NCBI RefSeq assembly: GCF_004328645.1
Contig: NZ_CP031395.1
Span: forward strand, 3,249,501 to 3,313,500
Reading direction: 5' to 3'
DNA from: Hylemonella gracilis
GTDB lineage: Bacteria > Pseudomonadota > Gammaproteobacteria > Burkholderiales > Burkholderiaceae_C
Length of the DNA: 64,000 nucleotides
Each line of letters starts with the position of its first letter. Positions within the stretch are counted from its first letter, which is position 1. The notes under the pieces were generated by a model that was given only the letters and a program-made list of their open reading frames with translations, made no database searches and was not told where the DNA came from. Both the position numbers and the translations under genes were made by a program. This document shows positions 55,368-64,000 of this stretch, in pieces.

Positions 55368-55656
55368 GTCCACCCCTTTTGTTACTTGGGGGACAGTTTA
55401 GTGGCGTTATAGCCGGCTTTGATTTTTCATCGCTACGGACCCTTCAGTTTTCAAGCGCCCCTACTGCATCTCCGATTGAAATTTCCCTTCTGACCGTGAG
55501 CAGTCCCCAGGCAGCGTTAACTGACCAGCCGCAACCGCTACCAACCTGTGCCCCCGTTTTCGCCAGACGTCCCGCAACGATTGATTTCCATTCTGGGGGC
55601 CCCGGACTGCCCGCGCACCAGGGGCCCAGCCCCCGGCTCATCCACACAGCGGCGTC

Positions 55657-56241
55657 TCAGAACCCGAGACTGGCGCCCGCCCCCATCAAGGTCGCCACAC
55701 CCAGCACCGCGAAGATGAGTGCCGCGATGCCATGCACCAGGCGGATGGGCAGTTTGTGCGCGAGCTTGTCGCCGATCAGCACGGCGGGCACGTTGGCCAG
55801 CATCATGCCCAGGGTGGTGCCCATCACGACCAGGAAAGCATCACTGTAGCGCGCGGCCATGGCCACGGTCGCGATCTGGGTCTTGTCGCCCATCTCGGCC
55901 AGGAAGAAGGCGACGAAGGTGGCGCCAAAAACACCCAGCCGACGTGCGGCCAGGGAATCGCCTTCGTCGTCGTCCATCTTGTCGGGCACCAGGGTCCAGG
56001 CGGCCATGGCGATGAAGGACAGGCCCAGCACCCAGCGCAGCACCTGCGGGCTGGTCAGGCTGGTGAGCCATGCGCCGAGCGCGCCCGCCAGGGCATGGTT
56101 GAGCACAGTCGCGACCAGGATGCCCGCGATGATGGGCCAGGGGCGCTTGAAGCGGGCGGCGAGGATGAAGGCCAGCAGTTGGGTCTTGTCACCGATTTCG
56201 GCGAGGGCGACAACGCCGGTCGAGACGAGGAGAGCTTCCAT
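55657..56241 (-). CDS. GDT1/TMEM165-type (UPF0016) manganese exporter
   Basis: 194 residues from ATG 56241. Two repeats each carry the E-x-G-D-K-T signature: ALAEIGDKTQLLAF and FLAEMGDKTQIATV, with about six helices in all. The family exports Mn2+ in bacteria. A yybP-ykoY riboswitch in the 5' leader supports that role. Confidence 0.9.
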   Translation of the reverse strand: MEALLVSTGVVALAEIGDKTQLLAFILAARFKRPWPIIAGILVATVLNHALAGALGAWLTSLTSPQVLRWVLGLSFIAMAAWTLVPDKMDDDEGDSLAARRLGVFGATFVAFFLAEMGDKTQIATVAMAARYSDAFLVVMGTTLGMMLANVPAVLIGDKLAHKLPIRLVHGIAALIFAVLGVATLMGAGASLGF

Positions 56242-56275
56242 GAGAAATGTCCAAGGCCGGTGTACAGAGACGATT

Positions 56276-56316
56276 GACCACGACGCATCCCCGGCCAAAA
56301 CGGAGGCTTCGTGGTC
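56276..56316 (-). promoter_or_regulatory. Possible expression-platform hairpin after the Mn riboswitch
   Basis: GACCACGA and TCGTGGTC (8-bp arms, about 25-base interior) lie between the aptamer and the exporter start. Part of the left arm overlaps the aptamer's last conserved segment, so ligand binding could switch this structure. No T-tract follows, so control of translation or Rho access is likelier than intrinsic termination. Confidence 0.45.
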
Positions 56317-56420
56317 AAAGGTCTTGCCAGGCTAAGGGCTGCTTGCGCCATGACCGATAGGTCAAGTGTGTTGACGCAAGCCTCTTCGCGGAGAAGAGCG
56401 GCTACTCCCCAATGACGGGG
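56305..56420 (-). promoter_or_regulatory. yybP-ykoY manganese riboswitch
   Basis: On the minus strand the leader has GGGGAGTAGC (plus-strand 56401-56410) and, further down, GCAAGACCTTTG (about 56318-56329), the two conserved loop regions of the yybP-ykoY class. A GACC-TATC-GGTC hairpin lies between. A -10 like TAGAAT just upstream (56424-56429) puts the start of the RNA near the aptamer. It precedes a Mn exporter, the expected partner. Confidence 0.82.
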
Positions 56421-56455
56421 CGTATTCTAACAAAGGGAATCACCGGGCCCAGGGC

Positions 56456-57292
56456 TTAAGCGCCCGCGGACTCGCGCACGCCCTGCAACCAGGCCGTGGG
56501 CGTGGCCCCTTCCACCTGTCCGAAGGCGCGCCCGAAGCTGGCCGAGCTGCCATACCCCACCTCCAGCGCAACCTGCTTGACCGGCCGGCCCGCGCGCAAG
56601 AGACGCTTGGCCAAACCCACGCGCCAGCGCTTGAGGTACTCGGCCGCCGGCATGCCCATCACCGCGGTGAAGTGCCCGGCGAAGCGCGAGCGCGACATGC
56701 CCGCCCGCGCGGCCATGCGCTCCAGCGTCCAGCCCGACTGCGGCGCGGCGTGGATGGCGGTCAGCGCGCGCGCCAGGCGAAGATCAGCAAGCCCGGCCAT
56801 GACGCCCCGGTCCATCAGTTTGCGTTCCATGGCCAGGCGCAGCAGGCGCACGACCAGCACCTCGGACAGTCGTTCCAGCACCGCCGCCTGGCCGCAGTGA
56901 CGGACGGCAGCCTCCTCGAACAAGGCATCGATCAAGGAAGCGACGCCCTGCATGTCGGCCAAGGGCAGGCACAAGGGCTGATCCAGCGCTTGCAGAAGCG
57001 GGTTTTCATCGCCCGCGCCGAATTCGATCAGGGCACCGAGCAGGTGGGCGCGCGCCTCCCCCACCGGCCGCAGGGTGTGGCGCTGGGGACAGGCATAAAA
57101 AACCAGCGTGGGTTCGCGCAGAAGACAGTGGCGGCGGCCCGGTCCGGCCAGCTCAACCGCCCCCTGCCGCAGCAGGTACAGCCGGCCAGCGCCTTCCGAG
57201 GCCTCGGCTTGCAGGGGGCGCGCCAGCACGCCGTTGTGCAGCAAGGTGGCACGCAGCTCGAAGCGCTCAAGAAAGTCAGTCAGGCGGTCCAC
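56456..57292 (-). CDS. AraC-family regulator with cupin-type sensor domain
   Basis: 278 residues from GTG 57292, the most likely start; a TTG at 57316 is in frame. The N-terminal cupin_6-like domain (about 1-165) precedes two AraC helix-turn-helix units: LERMAARAGMSRSRFAGHFTAVMGMPAAEYLKRWRV (key AGMSRSRFAGHF) and QVALEVGYGSSASFGRAFGQVEG. It is divergent from the ketopantoate reductase gene and may control it. Confidence 0.88.
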   Translation of the reverse strand: MDRLTDFLERFELRATLLHNGVLARPLQAEASEGAGRLYLLRQGAVELAGPGRRHCLLREPTLVFYACPQRHTLRPVGEARAHLLGALIEFGAGDENPLLQALDQPLCLPLADMQGVASLIDALFEEAAVRHCGQAAVLERLSEVLVVRLLRLAMERKLMDRGVMAGLADLRLARALTAIHAAPQSGWTLERMAARAGMSRSRFAGHFTAVMGMPAAEYLKRWRVGLAKRLLRAGRPVKQVALEVGYGSSASFGRAFGQVEGATPTAWLQGVRESAGA

Positions 57293-57429
57293 AAAAACAA
57301 AACCCAAAAAACACAATCCAGGACGAAAAGTGAATCAATCAGTCATTCTGATCACTCATCGTACCGGATTGTCCTCTACGATCACGCCATCGCCCATTCC
57401 TCACCCCTCTCAGAGACGAAAGCTTTCAC

Positions 57430-58371
57430 ATGAAGATCTTGATCCTTGGCGCCGGCGGTATCGGCGGATATTTCGGCGCGCGCCTGATCCAGGCCGGCGC
57501 GGACGTCACCTTCTTGCTGCGCGAGCGGCGCAAGCAGCAGGTGGACAGCGAGGGCCTGAAGATCGAGACGCCGCGCGGCCCCTTCAGCGTGCAGCCGCGC
57601 ACGGTGACGGCGCAGGCCGTGGGGCCGGACTATGACTTGATCCTGCTCACGCCCAAGGCCTATGACCTGGACAGCGCGCTGGCCTCGCTGGCGCGCGCCG
57701 ACGGGCGCGGTGTTCTGCTGCCCTTCCTCAACGGCATCGACCACCTGCAGGCGCTGGATGCGCGCTACGGCCGCGCGCGCGTCATGGGCGGCGTGGCCCA
57801 CATCGCGGCCGCGCTCACGCCCGAGGGCGTGGTGAAGCAGCTCAACGATCTGCACCGCCTGACCGTCGGGCCGCGCGACCCGGCCCATGAGTCCCTGGCG
57901 CGCGACTTCGCGGCCCTGGGCACGGGCGCCGGCTACGACAGCGTGCACAGCGAGGACATCGAACAGGTGCTGTGGGACAAATGGGTGTTCCTCGCCACGC
58001 TGGCGGGCATGACCACGGTCTGCCAGGGCTCGGTGGGCGAGATCGTGGCCACGAGCGAAGGCGAGGCCCTGACGCGCACCATGTACGCGGAGGCCTGCGC
58101 CGTGGCCCAGGCCGAGGACCACGCCGTCGGCGCGGCCGCGCAAAACCAGGCCCTGGGCATGCTGACGCAGCCGGGCTCGGCCTTCACGGCCTCGATGCTG
58201 CGCGACCTGCAAGGCGGGCTGCCGACCGAGCACGAGCACATCCTGGGCGCGCTGGCGCGCCGTGGCCGCCAGCTCGGCGTGGGCGTGGACCTGCTGCGCC
58301 TGGCCTACTCGCACATGGCGGTGCGGGCCGCGCAGTCGCAATCCCAATCCCAATCCCAATCGCGGTCGTAA
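57430..58371 (+). CDS. panE: 2-dehydropantoate 2-reductase family protein
   Basis: 313 residues. N-terminal Rossmann motif GAGGIGGYFGARL (residues 7-19), the LLTPKAYD segment, and the C-terminal domain with DKWVFLATLAGMT (catalytic Lys region in the family). It reduces ketopantoate with NADPH or a related 2-ketoacid. The C-terminus ends in a serine-glutamine run (SQSQSQSQSRS) encoded by a CAATCC hexamer repeat. Many paralogues exist in this phylum, so pantothenate synthesis is not certain. Confidence 0.85.
   Translation: MKILILGAGGIGGYFGARLIQAGADVTFLLRERRKQQVDSEGLKIETPRGPFSVQPRTVTAQAVGPDYDLILLTPKAYDLDSALASLARADGRGVLLPFLNGIDHLQALDARYGRARVMGGVAHIAAALTPEGVVKQLNDLHRLTVGPRDPAHESLARDFAALGTGAGYDSVHSEDIEQVLWDKWVFLATLAGMTTVCQGSVGEIVATSEGEALTRTMYAEACAVAQAEDHAVGAAAQNQALGMLTQPGSAFTASMLRDLQGGLPTEHEHILGALARRGRQLGVGVDLLRLAYSHMAVRAAQSQSQSQSQSRS
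58339..58361 (+). repeat. CAATCC hexanucleotide repeat inside the panE 3' end
   Basis: Nearly four tandem copies of CAATCC, read as repeated Gln-Ser. Slippage would add or remove a Gln-Ser pair without shifting the frame. Confidence 0.9.
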
Positions 58372-58420
58372 TTCGAAGCCCGGGGTCTGACAAGCCGGCC
58401 CCGGGCCTGAGCTGGTGCCG

Positions 58421-59623
58421 TCAACGCACCAGCGCGGCCGACTTCACCTGCGCCCAGACCGGCAGCCCCGGGCACAAGCCCAAGGCCTCGCAGGCACGGC
58501 GGGTGATGCGCGCCAGCAGCAGGGATTCGCCGCAGCGCAGGCGCACCAGCACTTGCGAGGCATGGGCGTCCGGCGCGATGGCGTCCACCACGGCCGGCAA
58601 CAGGTTCTGGATGCTGGTCTGGCGCGGCTCGGCCAAGGCCAGGCTGACATCGCGGGCCAGCACGCGCAGGCGCACCTCGCGGCCCACGGGCAGGCCCTCG
58701 TCGCGCACGCTCAGTTCGCCGCCCGCGAAGCCGACCCGGGCCAGATGCCAGGCTGCATCGCGCTCCAGCACGGTGCCTTGCAGCAAGGCCCCCGCGTCCT
58801 CGCCCACCACCAGCGGGCTGTCGAGGGCAGCCAGCACCTGGGCCACCGGACCGGCCGCGCGCACCTGTCCGCGTTCCAGCACCACGAGGTGCGCGGCCAG
58901 CCGCGCCAGTTCGTCGGCCGAATGGGTGACGTAGAGCATGGGCAGGCGCAGTTTGTCGCGCAAGCGCTCCAGCCAGGGCAGGATGTCCTGACGGCGCGCA
59001 GCGTCGAGCGCGGCGAGCGGCTCGTCCAGCAACAGCAGGCGCGGCCCGGTGGCCAGGGCCCGCGCGATCGCCACCCGCTGGCGCTCGCCGCCGGACAGTT
59101 GCTGCACCCGCCGCGCGAGCAAGTGCTCGATGCCCAGCAAGGCCACGGCCTCGTCCAGCGCGCGCCGGCCTTGGGCCAGGAGCGCACCGCGCCAACTCCT
59201 CTTGAGCCCGTACTGCAAATTGCCGTGCACATCGAGGTGTTCAAACAGGCTGGCTTCTTGAAACACATAACCCAGGGGCCGACGGTGCGTGGGCAGGAAG
59301 ACGCCCCTCGCCTCGTCCTGCCAGACCTCGCCGCCCACGACCACGCGGGCGGGCGTCTCTTGCCCCTGCCCGGTGGCCGATCGCGCGCGCTCCAGTCCGG
59401 CCACGCAGCGCAGCACGCTGGTCTTGCCCGAACCCGAAGGCCCATAGAGCACGGTGATGCCGCGCGCGGGCAGCGTGAGGTCCACATTCAGATCAAAGTC
59501 CGCGCGCGCCAGACTCAGGCGCACGTGGAAGAGCTCATCCAGCAGGGTCGCGACGGTCGTCATGGCCGACTCGCTCACCATCGGGACATTCAGCACCTGT
59601 TGATTCACAGCCGGGTCATTCAT
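58421..59623 (-). CDS. modC: Molybdate ABC transporter ATP-binding protein
   Basis: 400 residues. ABC motifs: Walker A GPSGSGKTS, signature LSGGERQRVA, Walker B LLLLDEPLAALD; C-terminal molybdate-binding mop/TOBE domain with TSIQNLLPAVV. A start overlapping the modB stop (ATGA) was chosen. N-terminal 30 residues before the ABC core are longer than usual. It energises molybdate uptake for the Mo enzymes in this window. Confidence 0.92.
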   Translation of the reverse strand: MNDPAVNQQVLNVPMVSESAMTTVATLLDELFHVRLSLARADFDLNVDLTLPARGITVLYGPSGSGKTSVLRCVAGLERARSATGQGQETPARVVVGGEVWQDEARGVFLPTHRRPLGYVFQEASLFEHLDVHGNLQYGLKRSWRGALLAQGRRALDEAVALLGIEHLLARRVQQLSGGERQRVAIARALATGPRLLLLDEPLAALDAARRQDILPWLERLRDKLRLPMLYVTHSADELARLAAHLVVLERGQVRAAGPVAQVLAALDSPLVVGEDAGALLQGTVLERDAAWHLARVGFAGGELSVRDEGLPVGREVRLRVLARDVSLALAEPRQTSIQNLLPAVVDAIAPDAHASQVLVRLRCGESLLLARITRRACEALGLCPGLPVWAQVKSAALVR

Positions 59624-60303
59624 GGCATGACCCGATCACGCCCGCGCCGCAGACCGGCCAGGACCAGCAGCACCGCAAAACTGAACAGCACCATGCCGCC
59701 TGCCAACCAATGCGCTTGGGTGTACGCCATGGCTTCCACGTGGCCGTAGATCTGGGTCGAAACCACGCGGGTCTGCCCAGGGATGTTTCCGCCGATCATC
59801 AGCACCACACCAAACTCGCCGACGGTGTGCGCGAAGCTCAGGATGGCCGCCGTCAACACACCGCCCTTGGCCTGCGGCAGGGCCACGGTGAAGAAGGCGT
59901 CCAGCGGACGCGCCCGCAACGTGGCCGCCACTTCCAGCGGACGCGCGCCGAGAGACTCAAAGGCGTGCTGCAGGGGCTGCACCGCGAACGGCAGTGAAAA
60001 GAAAACGGAGCCGATCAGCAGGCCCGTGAAGCTGAAGGACAGCAAGCCCCAGCCCAGCGCCTGGGTGAGTTGCCCCAGCCAGCCGTTGGGGCCCATCAGC
60101 ACCAGCAGATAAAAGCCCAGCACCGTGGGCGGCAGCACCAAGGGCAAGGTGACGAGCGCGCTCACCGGCGCCCGCCAGCGTGAAGGGCTGCGTGCCAGCC
60201 ACCAGGCCAGGGGCGTGGCGATGATCAACAGCAACAGGGTCGTGAGCGCGGCCAGCTCCAGCGTGAGCCGGATGGCCTGCCAGTCATCGGCGGAAAAAAC
60301 CAT
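59620..60303 (-). CDS. modB: Molybdate ABC transporter permease
   Basis: 227 residues with five to six helices; the EAA loop FESLGARPLEVAATLRARPLDAFFTVALPQA is visible (key LGARPLEVAATL). Length normal for ModB. It overlaps modC and begins 9 bases after the modA stop. Confidence 0.93.
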   Translation of the reverse strand: MVFSADDWQAIRLTLELAALTTLLLLIIATPLAWWLARSPSRWRAPVSALVTLPLVLPPTVLGFYLLVLMGPNGWLGQLTQALGWGLLSFSFTGLLIGSVFFSLPFAVQPLQHAFESLGARPLEVAATLRARPLDAFFTVALPQAKGGVLTAAILSFAHTVGEFGVVLMIGGNIPGQTRVVSTQIYGHVEAMAYTQAHWLAGGMVLFSFAVLLVLAGLRRGRDRVMP

Positions 60304-60312
60304 CCCGTCAGA

Positions 60313-61128
<816 letters not shown>

Positions 61129-61146
61129 CTAGCACGAAACACCGAA

Positions 61147-61171
61147 ACGCTATTCAGATTAAGAATAGCGA
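61147..61171. promoter_or_regulatory. ModE-type operator, modE-proximal
   Basis: ACGCTATTC (61147-61155), 7-base spacer, GAATAGCGA (61163-61171), same 9-7-9 layout as the first site and 47 bases away. The inner 8-base arms are perfect. It lies 76 bases before modE, so both transcripts could be controlled. Confidence 0.72.
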
Positions 61172-61246
61172 TCACCCCCGACCCCTGCGCGCGAGGACCG
61201 GACGGTCCACCGGCTTGTCCGGACGGCAGCCGAATACCATAAGCCC

Positions 61247-62065
61247 ATGAGCAAGAAAACACTGCCGCTGGCCGAAGTGCTGGGCTTCCAGGCCAGCGAC
61301 AAACGCATCGACATCCTGCGCCGCATCGGCCAGGTCGGCTCCATCTCCGAGGCCGCGCGCGGCGCGGGCGTGAGCTACAAGGCCGCCTGGCAGGCTTTGG
61401 AAACGCTGGGCAATCTGGCGGGCCAGCCCCTGGTCGAGAAGGCCGTGGGGGGCAGCGGCGGCGGTGGCGCGGTGCTCACCGCCGCGGGCCAGCGCGTGCT
61501 GCTGGCCGCCGATGCGCTAGCCCAGGCGCGTGCGCAGGCCCTGGCGAGCCTGGACACCAGCGCGGGAGGACATGCCGCCTCGACCACCGCCTCCCGCCGC
61601 GCCGCCTCCGCGCTGCGCACCAGCATGCGCAACCAGTTCGCCTGCACGGTCGGTGCCCTGCGCTCGGTGCAAGGCCAGGTGCGGGTCCAACTGCTGCTGG
61701 CGCGGGAAGGCGAGACGCCCTTGCCCCTGCACGCGCGCATCACCCGTGAAAGCGCCCAGTTGCTGGGCCTGCGCGTGGGATTGCCGGTGCTTGCGCTGTG
61801 CAAGGCCACGGCGGTACGGGTCACGGCCCGGCCGGCGCAGGCGCGTGGCGCGCAAACGGAGAGCAGCAATTTCCTGACCGGCGTGGTGACGCGTGCTTCG
61901 CGGGCGGCGGCCGGCGGCGAAGTCAGCCTGCGACTGTCCAGCGAGCCTGGCACCTCCGGCCCCTACATCGTGGGCTTCGCGGCGGCCGGCCACGGACTGC
62001 GAGCCGGGCAGACGGCCCACATCGGGCTGGACGAATCCGCCGTGGTGATCGCGGCGGCCGACTGA
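61247..62065 (+). CDS. modE: Molybdate-responsive regulator ModE
   Basis: 272 residues. N-terminal winged helix (about 10-110: RRIGQVGSISEAARGAGVSYKAAWQALETL) and two C-terminal mop/TOBE domains (about 125-200 and 205-270: NQFACTVGALRSVQGQVRVQLLL). It binds molybdate and represses mod genes. Divergent from modABC with two 9-7-9 operators between. Confidence 0.92.
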   Translation: MSKKTLPLAEVLGFQASDKRIDILRRIGQVGSISEAARGAGVSYKAAWQALETLGNLAGQPLVEKAVGGSGGGGAVLTAAGQRVLLAADALAQARAQALASLDTSAGGHAASTTASRRAASALRTSMRNQFACTVGALRSVQGQVRVQLLLAREGETPLPLHARITRESAQLLGLRVGLPVLALCKATAVRVTARPAQARGAQTESSNFLTGVVTRASRAAAGGEVSLRLSSEPGTSGPYIVGFAAAGHGLRAGQTAHIGLDESAVVIAAAD

Positions 62066-62112
62066 GCCATCGGACCCCACTGCGCCAGCCCATGCCCCGG
62101 GGGCCAATGTGA

Positions 62113-63336
62113 TCAGGTCTTCAGGGCTGCCGTCACGGCCGCGGGCGCGTGGCCCACGCTGATCGTGGGCGTGCCATGCCATGCGGCGCAGCGCCGCACC
62201 GCCAGGGCGATGTCGCCGATCAACCTTTGGCTGGTCCGCAGGCCCGGCTCCAGGTACAGGGCCTTGACCTCGAACACCCCTTGCTTGCGATGGGCCTTGG
62301 CGTCCAGCCGCCCCACCAGCTTGCCCCGGCTCAGGATGGGCAGCACGAAGTAGCCGTACTTGCGCTTTTCGGCGGGGGTGTAGCACTCCAAGCGGTAATC
62401 GAAGTCGAACAGCTCCACCGCGCGCTTGCGGTCCCAGACCACCGGGTCAAAGGGCGAGAGCAGGGTGTTCACCGTCGAAGACAACTCACCGGCCTCGGCC
62501 TGCGCCAGCCAGGGCGCCAGATCAGCATGCACGAAGGCGTCGTGCTTCCAGCCCTCGACGCGTACCGGTGTCAGTTCGCCGGTGTCGGCCAGCGCATGCA
62601 GCGCAGCGTCGTACTTGCCTCGCTTGAGCCGGTAGTAGTCCGCCACCCAGCCCGCCTTCACCAGGCCCAGGGCCCGGCAGGAGCGCCGCACCATCTGAGC
62701 TTGCGCCGCCTCCACCGTGGGGAGATCGCGGCGGTCATCCCAATGGGGCAAGACGCGCTCGGCCAGGTCATACACGCGCTGAAAATTGCGGCGCTCGGCC
62801 ACCATCAGACGCCCCGTCGTGAACAGCAATTCCAGGTGCCGCTTCTCCGGCTTCCAATCCCACCAGCCGGCACTCTTGGCCGTGCCCTTGCCCTCGTTCC
62901 TGCGCTCGAAATCGGCCGAACGCACCGGCCCCCGTTCGCGAACGTGCGCCAGCAGGGCGTTAATCTCGGCCCCATGCGTCTCCATCCAGCGCGCGGAGAA
63001 CTTCCAGCCCATGCCCGATGGGTCCAGCATGCGGTGCCTCAGCAGGCCGTAGTCGCGCGTCGGAACGAAACAGGCTTCGTGGGCCCAGTATTCGTAGATG
63101 GCGCCCTCGGCCAGGGTCTGCTCCAGCCAGGCCGGGTCGTAGCTTCCCAGGCGGCTGAACAGCACCAGGTAAGGACTGCGCGCCACCACCTGGATGGTGT
63201 CGATTTGCAGCAAGGCCATGCGCTCGATGGCGGCCAGCACATCGGCCTTCGCCGCCTTCTTGCGGGGCGGCGCCAGCAGGCCCTGGGCCGCCAGGTGGAG
63301 GGAGCGCGCGCCGGCCAGTGAAAGGTGGTGCGTCAC
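62113..63336 (-). CDS. ycaQ: YcaQ-type DNA glycosylase (HTH_42, crosslink repair family)
   Basis: 407 residues from GTG 63336. The Q-x-D catalytic motif appears as QID (residues 44-46, in LLQIDTIQVV), and VRSADFERR and FDPVVWDRKRAVELFDFDYRLECY are typical of the family. E. coli YcaQ unhooks DNA interstrand crosslinks. It overlaps the next gene's stop by 4 bases. Confidence 0.9.
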   Translation of the reverse strand: MTHHLSLAGARSLHLAAQGLLAPPRKKAAKADVLAAIERMALLQIDTIQVVARSPYLVLFSRLGSYDPAWLEQTLAEGAIYEYWAHEACFVPTRDYGLLRHRMLDPSGMGWKFSARWMETHGAEINALLAHVRERGPVRSADFERRNEGKGTAKSAGWWDWKPEKRHLELLFTTGRLMVAERRNFQRVYDLAERVLPHWDDRRDLPTVEAAQAQMVRRSCRALGLVKAGWVADYYRLKRGKYDAALHALADTGELTPVRVEGWKHDAFVHADLAPWLAQAEAGELSSTVNTLLSPFDPVVWDRKRAVELFDFDYRLECYTPAEKRKYGYFVLPILSRGKLVGRLDAKAHRKQGVFEVKALYLEPGLRTSQRLIGDIALAVRRCAAWHGTPTISVGHAPAAVTAALKT

Positions 63337-64000
63337 CGCGCCGCCTGCACCCGGTTGCGACCGGCCTGCTTGGCGGCGTACAGGGCCTGGTCCGCCCGTT
63401 GCACAAGCAACTTCATGCTCTCCTCGGCCGCGGGCCGGCGGGCCGGGACGTCGTTGGCCGCCTCGGAGTTGCCTCCCTCGACCAGCAACTGTGCGACGCC
63501 GAGGGAGACCGTGACGTGCAGGGTCTCGCCGTGCTCCCCTTGCACCGGCATGGCTGCGGCGGCGATCGCCAGCCGGATGCGGTCTGCCGTATCGATCCCA
63601 CCGTCGAGCGGGGTGTCGGGCAGCAGCAGCACGAATTCCTCGCCGCCGTAGCGAGCCACCACGTCATTGCCGCGCAACTGACCGCGGATGATCTGACCGA
63701 TCTGGCGCAGCACGGCGTCCCCCGCCGGGTGCCCGTGGCTGTCGTTGATGCGCTTGAAGTGATCGACATCAAGCAGCAAACAGACCAGGGACTCGCCGCT
63801 GCGCTGAGCCGCCTTGACCTCTTCCAGACAGCGCGACTCGAAATAGCGGCGGTTGTGCACGCCCGTGAGCGCGTCCGTCAGGCCCACCAGCTTCAGGCGC
63901 TCGGCCACCAGGGCGTTGTCGAGGCAAATGGCCGCCAGGGCCGCCAGACGCTCCAGGAAATCCGTGCTGTTGCCGGCCGAAAAACGCATTGCGTCGCGAC
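63333..64000 (-). CDS. DUF484-GGDEF diguanylate cyclase, 5' end outside window
   Basis: The frame is open past the right edge; an internal ATG at 63989 is not assumed to be the start. The visible N-terminal part resembles a DUF484/GAF linker (LAALAAICLDNALVAERLKLVGLTDALTGVHNRR), then GGDEF with GGEEF intact (RYGGEEFVLLLP) and a divergent C-terminus. It should make c-di-GMP. Its stop overlaps the ycaQ start (GTGA). Confidence 0.85.
   Translation of the reverse strand, partial: RDAMRFSAGNSTDFLERLAALAAICLDNALVAERLKLVGLTDALTGVHNRRYFESRCLEEVKAAQRSGESLVCLLLDVDHFKRINDSHGHPAGDAVLRQIGQIIRGQLRGNDVVARYGGEEFVLLLPDTPLDGGIDTADRIRLAIAAAAMPVQGEHGETLHVTVSLGVAQLLVEGGNSEAANDVPARRPAAEESMKLLVQRADQALYAAKQAGRNRVQAAR

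Larger units (their letters stand above)
52923..55656. other. AT-rich island with a GmrSD-like gene
   Basis: The stretch is visibly richer in A and T than its neighbours. It holds two minus-strand genes and three intergenic gaps (52923-53166, 53458-53681, 55368-55656) in which I see no gene, tRNA or clear repeat. No integrase, transposase or attachment repeat was found, so the mode of entry is unknown. It probably arrived by horizontal transfer. Confidence 0.6.

Noticed and set aside
58333..58361. CRISPR-like repeat
   Set aside because: Hexamer microsatellite without spacers, inside a coding region.

Overview
The window is high-GC, densely packed DNA from a betaproteobacterium, most likely of the Comamonadaceae/Burkholderiales. 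The pointers are the NAD-dependent formate dehydrogenase order fdsG-fdsB-fdsA-fdhD-fdsD, many TRAP transporters, a NasR-type nitrate antiterminator and several c-di-GMP enzymes. The placement is inferred from gene content, not from a marker gene. No rRNA, tRNA or CRISPR array was seen. The only clearly different base composition is an AT-rich patch at about 52.9-55.6 kb.

Layout. 0-12.2 kb (minus strand): a MarR-like and a LysR regulator precede a TRAP transporter (dctP broken by a one-base frameshift), a DUF2848 protein, an amidase, a DUF1445 protein (D-glutamate cyclase/hydro-lyase family) and a fused 5-oxoprolinase, which together suggest uptake and opening of pyroglutamate-like lactams. 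12.4-16.9 kb (plus): a second TRAP transporter followed at once by a chemoreceptor gene. 16.9-20.8 kb (minus): a PAS histidine kinase and a REC-PAS-GGDEF-EAL response regulator. 21.0-34.5 kb (plus): nitrate assimilation, with a NasR-like NIT-ANTAR protein, a sigma54-type promoter, an attenuator leader with two ANTAR-type hexaloop hairpins, nrtABD, nirBD, nasA, a soluble PilJ/chemoreceptor-like protein, crcB, a siroheme methyltransferase and a carboxymuconolactone decarboxylase-Rieske fusion. 34.6-40.1 kb: a membrane protein, an MFS exporter, chrA, a beta-class GST and a YegD-like Hsp70. 40.1-46.3 kb (minus): fdsGBA-fdhD-fdsD.

46.5-49.8 kb: divergent EAL and GGDEF-EAL genes. 49.9-52.9 kb: a MarR regulator and a small operon (DUF1398, VOC, EamA-like, AlkC-like) that share a repeated palindromic operator. 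52.9-55.6 kb: AT-rich island with a DUF262/DUF1524 GmrSD-like gene and a small membrane protein. 55.6-58.4 kb: a GDT1-type manganese exporter behind a yybP-ykoY riboswitch, an AraC regulator and a ketopantoate reductase. 58.4-62.1 kb: modABC and divergent modE with two ModE-type operators between them. 62.1-64 kb: a YcaQ-type glycosylase and a truncated DUF484-GGDEF gene.

A common thread is molybdenum: nitrate reductase, formate dehydrogenase, its sulfurtransferase FdhD and the molybdate transporter with its regulator lie within 40 kb. Siroheme synthesis sits inside the nitrite reductase operon. The most informative unannotated signals are regulatory: the nas leader, the MarR palindromes, the tandem ModE sites and a 42-bp duplication at the start of nasA.
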